Positions 61,094 through 64,000 of a stretch of 64,000 nt of DNA are shown here, in pieces (position 1 is the first letter of the stretch; every line of letters begins with the position of its first letter). The stretch is from Bryobacterales bacterium (lineage in GTDB: Bacteria; Acidobacteriota; Terriglobia; Bryobacterales; Bryobacteraceae), in the NCBI GenBank assembly GCA_003170295.1, contig PNAJ01000057.1, positions 1-64,000 on the forward strand, written 5' to 3'. The translations under genes and the position numbers were made by a program. The notes under the pieces were generated by a model. That model was given only the letters and a program-made list of their open reading frames with translations, made no database searches and had not been told where the DNA came from.

Positions 61094-63022
61094 ATGCGTC
61101 ATCTTCTCGCCTGCGTTCTGACTTCCCTCGCGTGCCTGGCGCAAACGGCATCGGACCCGCGCATTCCCTCGATCCTGGGAGAACTTGCATCGGTCCGCAA
61201 CTTCGAACAAGTAGCGATGTCTCCCGACGCAAAACGAGTCGCCTGGATTGAGAAATGGTCCGAGAATGGGATTTTCATAGTCGACCTTCGAGCAGGAAGC
61301 TCTCCCGTGGGAATCGGTTCCGGCCGCGACCTGGCATGGTCGCCCGATAGCAGCCGCGTCGCGTTTCTCTCCGATCGCGATCGGAAGGGGCAAATGCAGC
61401 TCTACGTGGCCCCTGCCACCGGCGGAGCTGCCCGCAAGCTGACCAGCCTCACCGGCTATCTCACCGACCCACTGTGGTCGCCCGATGGCACGCACATCGC
61501 CTTGCTCTTTGCCGAAAATGCTCCCGGCGGCGGAGGCCCTCTCGAAGCCGAGCCAGTCGAAACCGGCGTCATTGGAGGCGAGATCCATAATCAGCGCCTG
61601 ACCATTGTCGAGGTAGCTTCCGGAGCGGTGAAACAGATCTCCCCCGGCGATTCGAATATCTACGAATTCGATTGGGCGCCCGACGGCCGCAGCTTCGCCC
61701 TCAGCGCCGCGCCCGGTCCAGGCGATAACAACTGGTGGATCGCGCAGCTCTACACCATGCCCGCCGCCACCGGCAAAATGACCGTAGTCTTCCATCCCGA
61801 AACGCAGATCGCTTTGCCGCGCTGGTCGCCCGATGGATCCACCATCGGCTTCATTCAAGGCCTGATGAGCGACGAAGGTTTCACCGGCGGCGACGTCTTC
61901 ACGATTCCCTCAACAGGTGGACAGGCCGTCAATCGCACACCGAACCGTAAATCTTCCGTCAGCTCCATCGAATGGATCTCTCCCGAAAAAATGTTGCTCA
62001 CCGAAATCGCCGGCGGAGGCAGCGCGATCGCCACCCTCGAAATCGCCTCGGGCCGCACCGAGCGCCTCTGGCAGGGCGGCGAGAGCATCCATGCCGGCGG
62101 TAATTTCGCGAACTTCTCGCTGGCGCGCGATGGTAAAACCGCGGGCGTCATCCGCAGCGATTGGCAGCATCCGCCGGAAATCTGGGCCGGCCCGATTGGC
62201 GAATGGAAACAGATTTCCCACGCTAACGGCCAACTCCACCCCAAATGGGGAGAAGTGAAAAATGTGGAATGGACCAACGGCGGTTTTTCGGGGCAGGGCT
62301 GGCTGCTCTACCCTCGCGATTACAGTCCCGACAAGCGCTATCCGATGGTCGTATCCGTTCACGGCGGACCCGCCAATTTCAACGCTCAGCACTGGCCCGG
62401 GGATCGTTTTGATATGAGTGTCCTCTCCGCGCTCGGTTATTTTGTTTTCTTTCCAAACCCTCGCGGCAGCTACGGCCAGGGCGAGTCGTTCACCAGGGCC
62501 AACGTCAAGGACTTCGGCGGCGGCGACCTTCGCGATATTCTCGCGGGCGTCGACGCGGTTCTTATAACCGTTCCTGTGGATTCCAACCGCGTCGGCATCG
62601 CCGGCTGGAGTTATGGTGGCTACATGACCATGTTTGCGGTGACGCAAACCAATCGTTTTCGCGCAGCCGTCGCTGGCGCGGGCATCGCGAATTATCAAAG
62701 TTATTACGGTCAGAATTCGATTGACCAGTGGATGATCCCGTACTTCGGCGCTTCGGTTTATGACGATCCCGCAGTCTACGCCAAGGCCTCGCCCATCACG
62801 TTCATCAAGAATGTAAAAACCCCTACTCTGGTCGTCGTGGGGGAGCGGGACGGAGAATGTCCCGCTCCGCAATCCTACGAATTCTGGCACGCGCTCAAGG
62901 CGCAGGGAACTCCCACCGAACTGGTGGTCTATCCCGGCGAAGGCCACATGTTCCGAGGCGCGGACCATAAGCGCGATGTCATGGAGCGGACAGTGAAGTG
63001 GTTCGAGCAATACCTGCGCTAG
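61094..63022 (+). CDS. Exported S9 (prolyl-oligopeptidase family) peptidase
   Basis: A 642-residue serine peptidase, signal peptide (LLACVLTSLACLAQ), WD40-like propeller with SPDxxxVAW/F repeats (MSPDAKRVAWIE, WSPDSSRVAFLS, WSPDGTHIALLF) and the hydrolase domain with Ser in IAGWSYGGYMTMF, Asp in GERDGECP and His in GEGHMF. These are the acylaminoacyl-peptidase-type S9 features. GGAGGA precedes the ATG. It meets the TIGR03435 gene end to end with no gap. A second S9 enzyme is at 29842-31842; the sequences differ enough to suggest different preferences. Confidence 0.95.
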   Translation: MRHLLACVLTSLACLAQTASDPRIPSILGELASVRNFEQVAMSPDAKRVAWIEKWSENGIFIVDLRAGSSPVGIGSGRDLAWSPDSSRVAFLSDRDRKGQMQLYVAPATGGAARKLTSLTGYLTDPLWSPDGTHIALLFAENAPGGGGPLEAEPVETGVIGGEIHNQRLTIVEVASGAVKQISPGDSNIYEFDWAPDGRSFALSAAPGPGDNNWWIAQLYTMPAATGKMTVVFHPETQIALPRWSPDGSTIGFIQGLMSDEGFTGGDVFTIPSTGGQAVNRTPNRKSSVSSIEWISPEKMLLTEIAGGGSAIATLEIASGRTERLWQGGESIHAGGNFANFSLARDGKTAGVIRSDWQHPPEIWAGPIGEWKQISHANGQLHPKWGEVKNVEWTNGGFSGQGWLLYPRDYSPDKRYPMVVSVHGGPANFNAQHWPGDRFDMSVLSALGYFVFFPNPRGSYGQGESFTRANVKDFGGGDLRDILAGVDAVLITVPVDSNRVGIAGWSYGGYMTMFAVTQTNRFRAAVAGAGIANYQSYYGQNSIDQWMIPYFGASVYDDPAVYAKASPITFIKNVKTPTLVVVGERDGECPAPQSYEFWHALKAQGTPTELVVYPGEGHMFRGADHKRDVMERTVKWFEQYLR

Positions 63023-63793
63023 TCAATTCGTGGCGGGCCGCTCCGCGTGGTCGATGACGTAAACTTCCACCGGTCCCTTTTGTGCATCCAATTTGAGCCC
63101 AAGCTGCTGCTTCAAGGCGTCGAAGATCGACGGACCGTCCAAGTCCGCCCCGGGCGGGAGGTTTTCTTTGGAAATTCCCGGCAGGTCCGGCGTCCAGTGC
63201 AGCGCGAAATCGTAGACTTTATCGAGCCCCGTTTTATCGATCACAGGACGATCCATTCCCGGAGTCTGAGAAAGAAAGAAACACATGTACTTCATGTCCA
63301 CTCTGACTCCGGTAATGTTGCCGAAGCCTGTGGGAGTGATCGGAATTTTGAAATCCTGCTCGGTCTCATTGAGTTTCATTTTCACTCCCGACTTATCGAC
63401 GCTCAGCGCATACACCGGAAGCTCCTTCTTCTCCTTATGGAATTGAAGTTTGAACTGATCCGCCAACAAATTTAGAAACATCTCATGGAGTTCGTCAATG
63501 TTAGAAGGCCGAGCGGCCTTCGCGGTGATGTCGTAGCGTTCGTCGTCGAGCCAGCTCGGCCCTCCCGTGACCTGCTGCGGCGTCAATCTGCTCATCAGTC
63601 TAAAAATGAGCCTCACCGGAACGTTCTCCGCGACGTAGGTCTGACCGCCCGCAAGAGGTCTTATCCCTCCTCCGCGCCCGCCCGGCTTGGCGAGCTTTAT
63701 CGACGCTACCTCAAACTCCAGCCGCTCCGGCTTCTGGCCGTAAACCATCAAGCCGATGGCGGCGCCAAACAGGCACGATCTGCGGGGAATCAT
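63023..63793 (-). CDS. TIGR03435-family exported protein (Solibacter-type)
   Basis: A 256-residue protein with an N-terminal signal (RSCLFGAAIGLMVYGQ) and the TIGR03435 marks: LEFEVASIKLAKPG, GGPSWLDDERYDITAKAAR, LLADQFKLQFHKEKKELPVY and IDKTGLDKVYDFALHWTPD. This group is highly expanded in Solibacter-like Acidobacteriota and its function is unknown. It ends convergently against the S9 peptidase gene, with no spacer. Confidence 0.92.
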   Translation of the reverse strand: MIPRRSCLFGAAIGLMVYGQKPERLEFEVASIKLAKPGGRGGGIRPLAGGQTYVAENVPVRLIFRLMSRLTPQQVTGGPSWLDDERYDITAKAARPSNIDELHEMFLNLLADQFKLQFHKEKKELPVYALSVDKSGVKMKLNETEQDFKIPITPTGFGNITGVRVDMKYMCFFLSQTPGMDRPVIDKTGLDKVYDFALHWTPDLPGISKENLPPGADLDGPSIFDALKQQLGLKLDAQKGPVEVYVIDHAERPATN

Positions 63794-63830
63794 TCCTAAT
63801 TGTCTCTAACATAATTAAATGGGACCCGCG

Positions 63831-64000
63831 ATGAATCAGGAACCGTTGTATCTGGAGGATCTTCACGTCGGACAGCGCTTCAGCTCCGCGGCGCATCGTA
63901 TCGAAGAGGATCGCATCAAGTCTTTCGCCGCCGAGTTCGATCCACAGCCCTTCCACCTCGACGAAGCCGCCGCGCAAGCCAGCATTTTTCGAGGACTCGA
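63831..64000 (+). CDS. MaoC-like hydratase, N-terminal part (cut by window edge)
   Basis: The first 56 residues of a hot-dog-fold hydratase: YLEDLHVGQRFSSA, then FAAEFDPQPFHLDEAAAQ with the conserved Asp (FDPQPFH) and His that in (R)-hydratases activate water across an enoyl-CoA double bond. The rest lies beyond the window. ATG 63831 is used; an in-frame ATG at 63819 is possible. It is divergent from the TIGR03435 gene. Confidence 0.85.
   Translation, partial: MNQEPLYLEDLHVGQRFSSAAHRIEEDRIKSFAAEFDPQPFHLDEAAAQASIFRGL

Noticed and set aside
1-64000. Insertion sequences, prophage or integrative element boundaries
   Set aside because: No transposase, integrase or phage structural protein was found, and no tRNA with flanking direct repeats was seen.

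Overview
The window reads as chromosomal DNA of an Acidobacteriota species of the Solibacter/Bryobacter type. This rests on content: a TIGR03435 (Solibacter-type) secreted protein at 63023-63793, two very large MacB/FtsX-type orphan permeases (one in the usual PadR-permease pair), an Oar-like TonB-dependent receptor with an N-terminal carboxypeptidase-like domain, several secreted S9/S8 peptidases, and GC-rich dispersed intergenic hairpins. No rRNA, tRNA, CRISPR array, phage or insertion sequence was recognised. Coding density is high, with many 1-4 bp start/stop overlaps.

Layout. 1-6.3 kb: 5' part of gcvP, a TfoX-like protein, an orphan ParD-like antitoxin, a repeat-rich spacer, a lytic transglycosylase, a DMT-type transporter, a secreted TPR protein, a lone NuoI ferredoxin and a redoxin. 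6.4-9.7 kb: a signalling operon (OmpR-type regulator, kinase-less sensor paralogue, full histidine kinase, STAS protein). 9.7-13.8 kb: an operon of NRAMP-related transporter, class D sortase, zinc phospholipase C and PAP2 phosphatase. 14-15.3 kb: a cluster of tiny stress/membrane proteins (DUF3309, DUF3185, CsbD, lmo0937 types). 15.4-25.7 kb: a large permease, then an MdtABC-like RND efflux operon. 25.8-34.4 kb: a VOC protein, an HD-GYP/GAF/GGDEF regulator, a stand-alone paralogue of that regulator's membrane domain coupled to an S9 peptidase, and a subtilase with WGD repeats. 34.7-38.7 kb: a four-gene peptide ABC importer operon with every junction overlapping. 38.8-40 kb: a sigma-54 activator without sensory domain plus a PilZ protein. 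40-45.9 kb: a CzcCBA-type metal efflux operon led by a His-rich small protein. 45.9-54.7 kb: a D-amino-acid-oxidase-like protein in permuted order, an argininosuccinate-lyase homologue coupled to a TonB receptor, then PadR and its permease. 54.7-64 kb: secreted redox proteins (cytochrome c/copper monooxygenase, OmcA/MtrC-type decaheme cytochrome), a BNR-repeat protein coupled to a MoaD-like protein ending in GGCD, an S9 peptidase, the TIGR03435 protein and the start of a MaoC dehydratase.

Themes are metal and drug efflux, envelope remodelling and peptide/protein scavenging (lytic transglycosylase, phospholipase, peptidases, peptide importer, TonB receptor), c-di-GMP signalling and extracytoplasmic redox. 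The most unusual items are the permuted oxidase, the stem-variable/end-conserved intergenic hairpin family, the kinase-less sensor duplicate, the short reading frame ending in the same VWGD motif as the adjacent subtilase, and the MoaD-like protein with a masked GG terminus. All functional statements come from reading motifs by eye; no database search was run.
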